A stretch of 64,000 nt of DNA from Mariprofundus sp. NF (lineage in GTDB: Bacteria > Pseudomonadota > Zetaproteobacteria > Mariprofundales > Mariprofundaceae). The stretch spans positions 1 to 64,000 of the forward strand of contig NZ_VWNC01000005.1 of NCBI RefSeq assembly GCF_013387455.1, given 5' to 3'. How positions within the stretch are numbered: position 1 is the first letter of the stretch; every line of letters starts with the position of its first letter. The translations under genes were made by a program, and so were the position numbers. The notes under the pieces were generated by a model, which was not told the DNA's origin, did not search any database, and saw nothing but the letters and a program-made list of their open reading frames with translations. Positions 26,735 through 35,429 of the stretch are shown here, piece by piece.

Positions 26735-27511
26735 TTACCAGGTTGGTTTTCTGGTCGAAACTGTTCCCTCACTACAGAGCACCTTTCTCAGTTTGCACAA
26801 CTCGCAGCGCTCAATAAAAAATTTGTGGTGCTCCGGATAAATGGCTCCCGGTTTGTCTATATGTTTGATCGGGCACCACTGTGATTCAATCTGCTCCAGT
26901 GAGTTGGCATGACGCAATGAGGTGTTGTATTCAAAGCGCAGGAATCTGCGGCCCAAGCTTCCAAAAACCCTGAAATCATCTGCAAAACCATTACTCTTCA
27001 TTTTCTCAGATGCCTGCTGCATGGAGAGACGATGCAGTCCGAGCAGAGGTGCCATCACATAATCAAAGGAGAGTGTGACCAGCGATTGCGCGAGAATCGA
27101 AAGGCTTGAGGTGAGAAGGTAGATCAGCTTGGCAAAGAGCCTGACAACTGCGTTTCCAGGCGCTGTCGCTTCTAAGGAGATGCGCGTTAACAGCACCGAA
27201 GTTGCGACGCTGAGGCCATTGGCATAACCACAATAGGCACAGTGAAATTTGGCGGTATATGAAAGACCGGGAAGCAGGTGGCGATCGATTACAATGTAGT
27301 GCTTCAACGCTATCGGCTCGATCTTCAACAGTGGGCAGATGATCAGGTTATAGAGCAGCTTGATGCAGATGATATGGAAAAAGATGTAGACGGGAATCAT
27401 GGCATACATGGCAAGCGCCGGGGGCACTAAGCGGAGCAGGCCATTGCGTTGCAGGTGGCTGGTGAAAATTGGATTTCTCCTGATGAACCACGCTTTTATT
27501 TTTTCAATCAT
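26735..27511 (-). CDS. Conserved-looking membrane protein with Cys pairs
   Basis: The 258-residue product has hydrophobic segments at about 25-60 (LVPPALAMYAMIPVYIFFHI...) and 130-160 (LFAKLIYLLTSSLSILAQSL). A FHCAYCGYANG motif (about 90-100) and C-terminal CELCKLRKVLC (about 236-246) give four paired cysteines that could bind a metal or an Fe-S cluster. Its KHYIVIDRHLLPGLSYTAKF segment is well structured, but no function can be named. The ATG at 27511 has a GGAGAG Shine-Dalgarno. Confidence 0.7.
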   Translation of the reverse strand: MIEKIKAWFIRRNPIFTSHLQRNGLLRLVPPALAMYAMIPVYIFFHIICIKLLYNLIICPLLKIEPIALKHYIVIDRHLLPGLSYTAKFHCAYCGYANGLSVATSVLLTRISLEATAPGNAVVRLFAKLIYLLTSSLSILAQSLVTLSFDYVMAPLLGLHRLSMQQASEKMKSNGFADDFRVFGSLGRRFLRFEYNTSLRHANSLEQIESQWCPIKHIDKPGAIYPEHHKFFIERCELCKLRKVLCSEGTVSTRKPTW

Positions 27512-27729
27512 CTGCTCTCCACTATCTCGCTAACCTGCTGTAACACCCTGTTTTATCTATGGGATTTGTCGAGTAGAACATTAGAGGACAACTCTTGCAA
27601 TAAAATCGCTAAAGCTTTCAAAACAGCAGCGCTCGGTTCAGCCTGAGCCCCGAACTCTTTCCGGTATATTGTTGTTTTTAATTGCAGTAGCAGAACGGGT
27701 CTTGAATATCGATACAGGGTGTGAATCAG

Positions 27730-27942
27730 ATGAGAGAAGTTACTATTTCAAAAGAGCCGATTGAGCTCAATAAGCTGTTGAAGTTTGAAGCCCTGGTTGC
27801 CAGTGGTGGCGAAGCTAACCGGGTGATCTCTGAGGGTCTGGTTCTGGTCAATGGTGAGATAGAGACCCGGAAAAGAAAGAAGATTGTTACAGGTGATGTT
27901 GTTGAGTTTGGCAACGAAGAGATCTGCATTCGACTTGATTAA
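27730..27942 (+). CDS. S4-domain RNA-binding protein (YbcJ-like)
   Basis: The 70-residue product consists of one S4 domain: ELNKLLKFEALVASGGEANR, ISEGLVLVNGEIETRKRKK, and VVEFGNEEICI. It matches the small YbcJ/RNA-binding S4 group found in many bacteria, thought to bind structured RNA or ribosomal components. A GTG nine bases upstream is an alternative start. It stands alone with no operon partner. Confidence 0.88.
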   Translation: MREVTISKEPIELNKLLKFEALVASGGEANRVISEGLVLVNGEIETRKRKKIVTGDVVEFGNEEICIRLD

Positions 27943-27989
27943 GCACTCAAGCGTAGCGATATGCTCAGCAGGGCAAGCCGGGATGCTTT

Positions 27990-28589
27990 TTAGTTGCTTG
28001 CCACGGTGATGATGTCACGTTTGAGGTAGGCAACTTTACCTGATGGCAGCTTCAGACTTACCCACTCAGATTTTCCATTGCGATGGGTTTTTAGCTCCGC
28101 ATCGGGACGGTACCAGCCAAGCCTTGCAGTTTTGATGTTCGGTTTGGCCCTGAGGTTGTGATAACCGGCGAACTGGAACCGTTTTTTGGCTCTTTTACTT
28201 TTTAGATTTGCCCGCACTGAATCAATAATGGCACGTTCAACCGAAGCCTCACGCATACTGCCACGCGCTTTAATATAGAATGTGGTCAGCTTGGGTGTCA
28301 TCTCTTCCAGCATAATGGTGCCATGAAGGTTTTCACTGCCGAAAGCGATGGTGTAGCCGTTTTCGTCAATCTCCAGCACATCCACATCCAGCTTCATGCT
28401 GCGCAGACTTGCTTGAACGGCTGCAAGGGTAGGAGTGATGTGATGCGTCATGCACACCTCTTCACCCTTGAATTCGCTGGATACCACCTCAATCAGTGCA
28501 CCTGGCACCACTGAAGCGGCGGTAAGGGCTACACATCCGTGTAACCAGAGTGAGGCAAGCAGCAGGGGGATAACGGTTAAAGGTCGCAT
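27990..28589 (-). CDS. Lipoprotein with DUF3568-like and SH3-like regions
   Basis: The 199-residue product has a lipoprotein signal (LLASLWLHGC, Cys19). The middle (THHITPTLAAVQASLRSMKL, YTIAFGSENLHGTIMLEEM, TTFYIKARGSMREASVERAI) resembles the DUF3568-type outer-membrane lipoprotein domain. The last 55 residues (YHNLRAKPNIKTARLGWYRP, SEWVSLKLPSGKVAYLKRDI) look like a bacterial SH3 domain that may touch peptidoglycan. The role is unknown. Confidence 0.7.
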   Translation of the reverse strand: MRPLTVIPLLLASLWLHGCVALTAASVVPGALIEVVSSEFKGEEVCMTHHITPTLAAVQASLRSMKLDVDVLEIDENGYTIAFGSENLHGTIMLEEMTPKLTTFYIKARGSMREASVERAIIDSVRANLKSKRAKKRFQFAGYHNLRAKPNIKTARLGWYRPDAELKTHRNGKSEWVSLKLPSGKVAYLKRDIITVASN

Positions 28590-28755
28590 GGGCGTACTTT
28601 GCCTGTCAGAGGTGATAAAACTGTGCGGTTGATCACACTATCGCTGGACCTGCTTCTCTTCTCACATCCATAGCCATGATAAAGTTTGCATGCATCTGAA
28701 ATCAGTATGGAATGGGCGCTTCTCTCTGCTGAGAGTTGAGCAGAACGATGCATCT

Positions 28756-29031
28756 ATGGAGTGGCGCGTGATTAAATATCAGTCTGAATTTGAAGGTTAC
28801 ATCAGAGATGGCGGTGATAAGCAGGCTGCATCACTGAAATCTTACCTCGCATCGTTACACAGTGTTTCCAAACATCTGGGTATTAATATTGATGCAAAAA
28901 TCCTTGGTTCTGACCGCGATATCGATGAACTCGCTGAGCGCTTAAGCCGGATGGGTAGAATCTCCGAGAAAAATATCAAACATTACCGCTCAGCCATGCA
29001 GCAGTATGTGAATATGGTGAATGGAAAATAG
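28756..29031 (+). CDS. Unknown small helical protein
   Basis: The product has 91 residues from the ATG at 28756 (MEWRVIKYQSEFEGYI), or 113 from an upstream ATG at 28690 that lacks a Shine-Dalgarno. The sequence is helical (KQAASLKSYLASLHSVSKHL, DIDELAERLSRMGRISEKNI, KHYRSAMQQYVNM). It resembles the N-terminal SAM-like segment of tyrosine recombinases and some restriction-linked proteins, but it is far too short to be an integrase. The next gene starts 24 bases later. Confidence 0.55.
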   Translation: MEWRVIKYQSEFEGYIRDGGDKQAASLKSYLASLHSVSKHLGINIDAKILGSDRDIDELAERLSRMGRISEKNIKHYRSAMQQYVNMVNGK

Positions 29032-29054
29032 AGTGGCAGGGGAGTGATATAACA

Positions 29055-29498
29055 GTGAAATGGTTACTGATCGTTGTCGCAGTTTTGTTGCTGCTGGGGT
29101 TGGCCGCTTTTATCGTGATGGCGATGCAGTCGCACAAAACACCTGAAAATATTGCTCTGCAGAACGGGCTTCTGCGCCCATGCCCGGCTTCACCCAACTG
29201 TGTCTGCAGCGAAGTCCATACTCAGAACAGTGAACAGCATGCTATTGCGCCGATTAAGCTTGGCGATAGAGATTGGTCGCAGATGAGAAGTATCATCCTT
29301 GAGCAGGGTGGTATGATTCAGCAGGAGAGTGATTCCTATCTGCATGCCACCTTCACCACACCTGTTTTCCGCTATATTGATGATGTAGAGCTGCGCCTTG
29401 ATCAGGCAGGTGGTCTGATTCATATCCGCTCTGCTTCACGGGTAGGGCGCTCTGATTTTGGTGTGAATCGCAAGCGGGTCACTCAACTCACTCAATAA
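29055..29498 (+). CDS. DUF1499 family membrane-anchored protein
   Basis: The 147-residue product begins at a GTG. An N-terminal hydrophobic helix (about 3-24) is an anchor or signal. The DUF1499 signature follows: LRPCPASPNCVCS (about 41-53), DVELRLDQAGGLIHIRSASR and VGRSDFGVNRKRV at the C-terminus. DUF1499 proteins are widespread and uncharacterised. Length is typical, so the gene appears complete. It is probably co-transcribed with the small gene upstream. Confidence 0.85.
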   Translation: MKWLLIVVAVLLLLGLAAFIVMAMQSHKTPENIALQNGLLRPCPASPNCVCSEVHTQNSEQHAIAPIKLGDRDWSQMRSIILEQGGMIQQESDSYLHATFTTPVFRYIDDVELRLDQAGGLIHIRSASRVGRSDFGVNRKRVTQLTQ

Positions 29499-29570
29499 CC
29501 CTGCTACCACACGGTAGATTCTTGCCTGCAAAACGATAAGCTACGCTTCCGTCTTATCCGGGAGGTTTTC

Positions 29571-30758
29571 ATGGCACAGATTCAGATCGGCACACCACTA
29601 TCTCCATCAGCAACAAAAGTGATGCTGCTCGGCTCAGGCGAGCTGGGTAAAGAGGTCGCTATCGAATTGCAGCGGCTCGGTGTCGAAGTGATTGCTGTGG
29701 ACAGTTATGCCGATGCACCTGCCATGCAGGTGGCGCATCGCTCTCATGTCGTGAGTATGCTTGATGGCGTTGCCCTGCGGACTCTGATCGAAACAGAGAA
29801 ACCGAATCTGATCGTGCCGGAAGTGGAAGCGATTGCTACCGACACACTGGCGGAGCTTGAGGGTGAGGGTTTTAACGTGATCCCGACTGCTCGCGCTACG
29901 CAGCTAACCATGAACCGTGAAGGTATCCGCCGTCTGGCGGCAGAAACATTGGGGCTGGCAACATCACCCTATCAATTTGCAGCAACACAGGAAGAGTTTG
30001 AGGCGGCGGTTGAAGCCATCGGTGCGCCATGTGTTGTTAAACCGATCATGAGCTCATCGGGTAAAGGCCAGTCGGTGATCCGTGAAGCGGCTGACATTCA
30101 GAAGGCGTGGGAGTATGCGCAGGAGGGCGGCAGGGCAGGCAAAGGCAAGGTAATTGTCGAAGGTTTCGTCGATTTCGATTATGAAATTACTCTGCTCACT
30201 GTTCGCCATCGCGATGGCACATCTTTCTGCCTGCCTATCGGCCATCTACAGGTTGATGGCGATTATCGCGAATCGTGGCAGCCACAGGCCATGAGCAGTG
30301 CCGCACTTCAAGCATCTCAACATATTGCTACGGAAGTCACCAATGCTTTGGGTGGTTATGGCCTGTTCGGTGTAGAGCTTTTCATCAAAGGTGACAAAGC
30401 GATCTTCAGTGAAGTCTCACCGCGACCGCACGATACCGGTCTGGTCACTTTGATCTCTCAGGATATCTCAGAATTTGCGCTGCACGCGCGTGCGATTCTC
30501 GGATTACCTGTCCCCAATATTCATCAGCACGGCCCCGCAGCCTCCTGTCCTGTTGTGGTGGAAGGCGATTCCACCCAGGTTAGCTTTGGCGGGCTTGAGC
30601 AGGCCTTGAGAGCCCCTGACACGCAGATTCGTCTGTTTGGTAAACCTGAAGTGCACGGCAAACGCCGCATGGCAGTTGCGCTTGCACGTGGTACCACTGT
30701 TGAAGAGGCACGTCAGAAAGCAGTGATGGCAGCGGGCAGCATCACGATTTCACTTTGA
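29571..30758 (+). CDS. purT: Formate-dependent phosphoribosylglycinamide formyltransferase
   Basis: The 395-residue ATP-grasp enzyme converts GAR and formate to FGAR in purine synthesis (the folate-independent route). Features are [13 protein letters not shown] (nucleotide-binding start), [33 protein letters not shown], and [17 protein letters not shown] near 285. Size matches E. coli PurT (392). The formate it needs could come from PflB, which is encoded about 6 kb away. A GGGAGG Shine-Dalgarno precedes the ATG. Confidence 0.96.
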   Translation: MAQIQIGTPLSPSATKVMLLGSGELGKEVAIELQRLGVEVIAVDSYADAPAMQVAHRSHVVSMLDGVALRTLIETEKPNLIVPEVEAIATDTLAELEGEGFNVIPTARATQLTMNREGIRRLAAETLGLATSPYQFAATQEEFEAAVEAIGAPCVVKPIMSSSGKGQSVIREAADIQKAWEYAQEGGRAGKGKVIVEGFVDFDYEITLLTVRHRDGTSFCLPIGHLQVDGDYRESWQPQAMSSAALQASQHIATEVTNALGGYGLFGVELFIKGDKAIFSEVSPRPHDTGLVTLISQDISEFALHARAILGLPVPNIHQHGPAASCPVVVEGDSTQVSFGGLEQALRAPDTQIRLFGKPEVHGKRRMAVALARGTTVEEARQKAVMAAGSITISL

Positions 30759-30784
30759 ACAAGAGAGGATGCCTGATCCTGGAG

Positions 30785-31960
30785 TTAAACTGACTCAGGC
30801 TTTTCTGCTTGCGAGATGCACAGCCTGTCGCGTCCGTTCTCTTTGGCGAGATAAAGTTGCTGGTCAGCCCGTGAGATAAGGTTCTCCATTGATTCATGCA
30901 GTGCTCTTTCTGCCAGACCGGCACTGATGGTAATGGTGAATGTATCCCTGTTGTGATGAAAGCTCAGAGCTGCACATGCAGAACGAATGCGCTCAGCCAT
31001 TTCAACAGCCTCATCCAGTCTGTTACTCAGAGCGATAACCACAAACTCTTCTCCGCCATAGCGGATCGCCATGTCTGAATCGCGCGTCATCTTTGCAATC
31101 GTGTTGCCAACAGCTTTTAGAACGACATCACCGGTGTCATGTCCGTAGCTGTCGTTGACATGTTTAAAGTGATCGATATCAAAGAAGATTGCAGCAAGAC
31201 AATCCTGCGGACTACGGTCATGGCCGGAGATAAACATCGGAGCCAGTTCCATGAAATGACGACGGGTAAACATGGAGGTGAGAGGATCCCTGATGGCCAG
31301 TTCCCCAAGCTGCAGCATAAACCGATTGGCAACCAGCAGCGTGACGATAAGCATCACCGCGTATATGGAAAAGATGATGATGCCCAGATTCAACGTTGTT
31401 TGGTTAATCTCCTCGTTTATGTCATCAAGATAGAGGCCAGTTCCGAGTATCCAACGCCATGGCAGGAAGGGTGAAGCATAGGATACCTTGCTATACCACT
31501 GCTCGGCATCGCCTGGTTTGGGCCAGTTATATTTAACCCAGCCGCCACCGCGCTCTGCCTTTTGAACGAATTCGCGAAACAGATAAATGCCCTGATTGTC
31601 AGATGTATTGAGAAGGTTAGTGCCGTTGAGGCCGGACTGGAACGGATGCATAATCATGATGCCGTCCATGTCGTTGATCCAAAAGTAGCCGTTTTTTCCA
31701 TAGCGAAGCATGGCAATGGCTTTGGTTGCCTGGCGCTTTGCCTCACTTTGGCTCATGGCTCCTGACTGCTCCAGCTGATGGAAATATTGCAGTCCCCCTG
31801 TGGCCGCCTCAATCAGTCGGCGCGCCTCATGCTTGCGCTCCTCATACAGTGCACTACTGATGTTGGAGTAGAACAGTCCCAAGGTAATGATCATACCAAT
31901 CAGCCCAAGCAGCGATAGCGCGATCAGTTTGAAGCGAAGGTTAAGTCGGTTGCTGTGCAT
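30785..31960 (-). CDS. Cache-GGDEF membrane diguanylate cyclase
   Basis: The 391-residue product has two transmembrane helices (about 9-30 and 190-212) flanking a periplasmic single Cache sensor domain (EERKHEARRLIEAATGGLQY, GKNGYFWINDMDGIMIMHPF, GWVKYNWPKPGD...PWRWILGTGLYLDDI). The GGDEF domain (about 225-382) has YGGEEF (GGEEF 302-306) and an RxxD inhibitory site (RDSD) five residues before it, so it should be an active, product-inhibited c-di-GMP synthase. Single-Cache domains often bind small organic acids; the ligand here is unknown. It is convergent with purT. Confidence 0.92.
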   Translation of the reverse strand: MHSNRLNLRFKLIALSLLGLIGMIITLGLFYSNISSALYEERKHEARRLIEAATGGLQYFHQLEQSGAMSQSEAKRQATKAIAMLRYGKNGYFWINDMDGIMIMHPFQSGLNGTNLLNTSDNQGIYLFREFVQKAERGGGWVKYNWPKPGDAEQWYSKVSYASPFLPWRWILGTGLYLDDINEEINQTTLNLGIIIFSIYAVMLIVTLLVANRFMLQLGELAIRDPLTSMFTRRHFMELAPMFISGHDRSPQDCLAAIFFDIDHFKHVNDSYGHDTGDVVLKAVGNTIAKMTRDSDMAIRYGGEEFVVIALSNRLDEAVEMAERIRSACAALSFHHNRDTFTITISAGLAERALHESMENLISRADQQLYLAKENGRDRLCISQAEKPESV

Positions 31961-32040
31961 GCCAATATGTTAGCATATGCAGTGCCATGGCTAAATGCAG
32001 CTGAGCCTGAACAGGCAGAGAGTCAGAATCTTTTTTATTT

Positions 32041-32949
32041 TTACCGAATAAACTGGATATCAAGCGTGCGCATATAGGTGTGCAGGCCTGCATCCTGAAC
32101 CGGGAAGACAAAGGCATCCTGATCCGATCCGTTGTGATGGGAGTGCCACCAGCCCGGTGGGGTGACAAAGACGGTGTTGGTCGCCCACATCGCTTTTACA
32201 GGGTTAATGATATCACCATTCGCATCCACCTCTTTGCCGATCAGGGTGTAGGTGTCAGGCCCGGAAAAGACCGCCAGATCCAGCGCGACCGACTGATGAC
32301 GATGCGGTTTTTGTACTTCCCCGGCAGGCAAGAGGTTGAACAGTGACCACATGGTGTGGGTCATGGTTTTGGTTTTGGTGCAGTCGTTATTGCCGAGGAT
32401 GATGCCGATGCGATTACGTTTTTCGCGCAGCGCAGGTTCACGCAGCTTTTCAACCGCATCACACATATAAGCCTTGCTGTAAAAAGCGGGTTTGAACATC
32501 TGCCTGGTCGGTGTTACACCCAGATACTGCAGCAGTGGTGCATCGTGGCTCCAGTAGAGGGCACTATCCTCATCAGCGTAGTGGGTGACACCCTCATTGT
32601 AGGGCAAGGTGAAGGCATCGCCCTGTTTCCAGTTAATCGTACCTTCTGCAGTTTCAGTGCGACCTGCACCGCGCAAGACAAAGTAGACCTCGGAGGTTGC
32701 GGCTATTGATGTGGCAATCTTCTCATTGGCACAGATGCGAATGTAACTGGCCAGCAGGTTGGGGGCAGTTGCCAGGTAGGGGGTCTCAAGCGCTTTGGAG
32801 AGATCCAGCGCAATGACCCGGGTTTCGCCCTGCTCATGCAGCGATGCCGGAAACGGCTGGATCGGCACATCATTCAGATCGGGTGTAGCTGCTGATGAGT
32901 ACTCCCAGCTTACCACCTGCTGTTGCCACTGCTGATTTAAACTGCTCAT
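32041..32949 (-). CDS. Bicupin protein, gentisate dioxygenase-like
   Basis: The 302-residue product contains two cupin barrels. The first (about 75-140) has TSEVYFVLRGAGRTE, INWKQGDAFTLPYNE and GVTHYADEDSALYW. The second (about 200-290) has MWSLFNLLPAGEVQKPHRHQ, SVALDLAVFSG, and VFVTPPGWWHSHHNGSDQD. The HRHQ motif and the later His residues could bind a single metal. The layout resembles gentisate 1,2-dioxygenase-like bicupins, but substrate assignment is not supported by neighbours. The ATG has a GGAGG Shine-Dalgarno. Confidence 0.8.
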   Translation of the reverse strand: MSSLNQQWQQQVVSWEYSSAATPDLNDVPIQPFPASLHEQGETRVIALDLSKALETPYLATAPNLLASYIRICANEKIATSIAATSEVYFVLRGAGRTETAEGTINWKQGDAFTLPYNEGVTHYADEDSALYWSHDAPLLQYLGVTPTRQMFKPAFYSKAYMCDAVEKLREPALREKRNRIGIILGNNDCTKTKTMTHTMWSLFNLLPAGEVQKPHRHQSVALDLAVFSGPDTYTLIGKEVDANGDIINPVKAMWATNTVFVTPPGWWHSHHNGSDQDAFVFPVQDAGLHTYMRTLDIQFIR

Positions 32950-33093
32950 GAGAGAGCCTCCTTCGGTACCTGTTCCTTTTTCTTAAGTTCGAAGGGTGAC
33001 GCTGTTGCATCTGAGTTTCAATGGCATTGTCTGTAAGGAATTAATAGATGGGGTAATCCGGTAACTATTCGAGAGGCTTAGACCCCTCAATGC

Positions 33094-35247
33094 TTATTCA
33101 GGTTTTACACAGTCACGGCTATAGATGCGGTACTGCTGCTTGCCCGAAGTTTTGGCCAGATACATCGCTGTGTCGGCCATTTTAACCAGCTCATCAGCAC
33201 TGCTACTGTCATCCGGACCCGATGCAATGCCGACACTACAACCAACATCGCATGCGATGTCGGCAGCCATAGTGGGGGTGCTGAAACATTTAAGTATCTT
33301 ATCGGCCACCAGGATCATATCGTCGAATCGGTTTAGATTTTCCAGAATAATAACGAACTCATCACCGCCAACCCGTGCCACGGTATCAGCATCGCGAACC
33401 AGTTCGCTCAGTGCATCAGCAATGGCGCAGAGAAGGGCATCACCGACATCATGGCCATGGTTGTCGTTGATGCTTTTGAAGCCGTCGATATCGATAAACA
33501 TCAGTCCAACCTTGTGCTTGTCGCGGCAGGCATGCGCCAGTGCATGCTCCAGCCGGTCAGTGAACAGGGTTCGGTTCGGTAGTCCGGTCAATGAGTCGTG
33601 GTGAGCCAGGTGCGACAGGCGCTGTTCGATATCTTTCTGCTCGGTAATATCGGTAAACAGGCTGACGAAATTGGTAATCTCACCCTCTTCATTGCGTACG
33701 ACTGTAATGGAGAGTCTTTCAGGATAGATGCCACCAGTTTTGCGGCGGTTCCATATTTCACCTGACCACATGCCATCGTTGTGCAGCGAGTTCCACATAT
33801 TTTTGTAAAATTCCGGCGGTTGTTTTCCTGAGGAGAGAATACGCGGATTTTTGCCGATCACCTCTTCCTTACTATAGCCAGTGATCTCACAGAAGGCGGG
33901 ATTAACCAGTACGATATTGGCATTCTCATCACAGATCAGGATGGCACTGGAATCATTTTCCATCACCTTAGCCGCAAGACGCAGCTCTTTTTCAGCCATT
34001 TTCTGCTGGGTAATATCGCGACCTGCGAGTACGATCAGGTAGTTCTCATCATCGCCGTGTTGCATCGTGGTGATGGTAACCATAACAGAGACTTTCTGGC
34101 CGGATTTATTCAGAAATTCATATTCAACACTCTTGACTTTACCGACCTTGGCCAGCTGTTCAGCCTCATCCTTTGTCAGTTCCATGCCACCTTTAATGAG
34201 AGAATTTAATGTTTTACCTTGAAGCTCTTCCATCTCATAACCGAGCGTGGTCAGTACGGTTGGATTAGCGAACTCGATATGCTGTTCCATATCGGTAACG
34301 AAAAGCATCTCACCCATAGATTCCATAATGGTTTCAAAGTATTCACGCGACACCGTAGAGCTTTTCAAAGCATCCGTCATATGGTTGAAAGATTCGCCGA
34401 GTCTGCCGATCTCAGTTTTACTCTGCATATCAACTCTGGTTTCAAGATCACCATCAGCAATGCCGGAAGCTGCTTCACTCAGTTTTTCAAGTGGAGTGAG
34501 AATCTGACGGCGGATAAAGAGGGATAACAACAGGCCGATGATAAAGGCGACTGATAGTCCGTAAAATATCATGTCGTGTTGTGCCTGCTCTATGCGCTGC
34601 TGAGCATGGGCTACAGATGTGGTGATGCGTAAAACACCCCGGACATTCGATGGGTCATAGCCGTGGCAGCTCTGGCACTCGTCACCGGATTTGATCGGTA
34701 GCAGGAATGTAAGGGTTCCGTTACTCTCATCAAGGTTACTCAGCTGTTCGCCATCTTTGGCTTTGGCAAATGAATCGGCATCGATATCAGTGACCTGCCG
34801 GGAGGCGTGCAGTGGGCGAGTGAACAGTTCACTCTCCAGATGCCGGTTCACGGCATCCAGTGTTTTACCATCTAGAAAGGCTTCACTCTGATCTTTACGA
34901 ATCACCTGCACAGAGAGTAGTTCCGGACTATTTGAGATGCGATCAAGCCAGTCGACTGCGTAAGAGGCGTTACCGGAGAGCATCAGGGTCTGCAAGCTGC
35001 GAGAGAGGCCATCGGCCATGAATGAGGCGCGTTCCACCTCCTCCTGATAGATCGATACCTGCTGCTTGCTGAATAGCAGATACTGACTGGCAGCAAAGCT
35101 GACCAGTAGCACCACAATCAGTGTCAGCTGGAATCGACTGTTCAGCCGGTTCAACCAGCTGATTCTGTTGGTGTTGGATCCACTCTTGTTCAGAGCCCGC
35201 TCCCTGATGGTCTGCTTTTGTTCTTCCCGTACTCTATTATCGGTCAT
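33094..35247 (-). CDS. Heme-sensor PAS-GGDEF diguanylate cyclase
   Basis: The 717-residue membrane protein has a transmembrane helix at about 38-56 and a periplasmic domain with one c-type heme site (CQSCH, Cys191-Cys194-His195; DUF3365-like). A second helix (about 232-247) is followed by HAMP (about 250-300), two PAS domains (about 305-425 and 430-545) and GGDEF (about 555-712). The active GGDEF lies at 627-631 with RxxD (RDAD) five residues before it. The covalent heme suggests sensing of redox state, O2, NO or CO outside the inner membrane, converted to c-di-GMP output. A c-type cytochrome maturation system would be needed; none is in the window. Confidence 0.92.
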   Translation of the reverse strand: MTDNRVREEQKQTIRERALNKSGSNTNRISWLNRLNSRFQLTLIVVLLVSFAASQYLLFSKQQVSIYQEEVERASFMADGLSRSLQTLMLSGNASYAVDWLDRISNSPELLSVQVIRKDQSEAFLDGKTLDAVNRHLESELFTRPLHASRQVTDIDADSFAKAKDGEQLSNLDESNGTLTFLLPIKSGDECQSCHGYDPSNVRGVLRITTSVAHAQQRIEQAQHDMIFYGLSVAFIIGLLLSLFIRRQILTPLEKLSEAASGIADGDLETRVDMQSKTEIGRLGESFNHMTDALKSSTVSREYFETIMESMGEMLFVTDMEQHIEFANPTVLTTLGYEMEELQGKTLNSLIKGGMELTKDEAEQLAKVGKVKSVEYEFLNKSGQKVSVMVTITTMQHGDDENYLIVLAGRDITQQKMAEKELRLAAKVMENDSSAILICDENANIVLVNPAFCEITGYSKEEVIGKNPRILSSGKQPPEFYKNMWNSLHNDGMWSGEIWNRRKTGGIYPERLSITVVRNEEGEITNFVSLFTDITEQKDIEQRLSHLAHHDSLTGLPNRTLFTDRLEHALAHACRDKHKVGLMFIDIDGFKSINDNHGHDVGDALLCAIADALSELVRDADTVARVGGDEFVIILENLNRFDDMILVADKILKCFSTPTMAADIACDVGCSVGIASGPDDSSSADELVKMADTAMYLAKTSGKQQYRIYSRDCVKPE

Positions 35248-35429
35248 AACAGGACAATCTTGAGTGTCGATCTGTATGGATTACACATACAAATAGGCAA
35301 TTAATGGCCGATTATCACTGCGGGTTTCATCTCGACAGTGATGTTGCCGCTAAATAATCCAAAAATAAGAGGCGAAAATGTCAATCGATAGAGCAGCGCT
35401 CTATGCTGGATATTCATAATCACTTCTCC

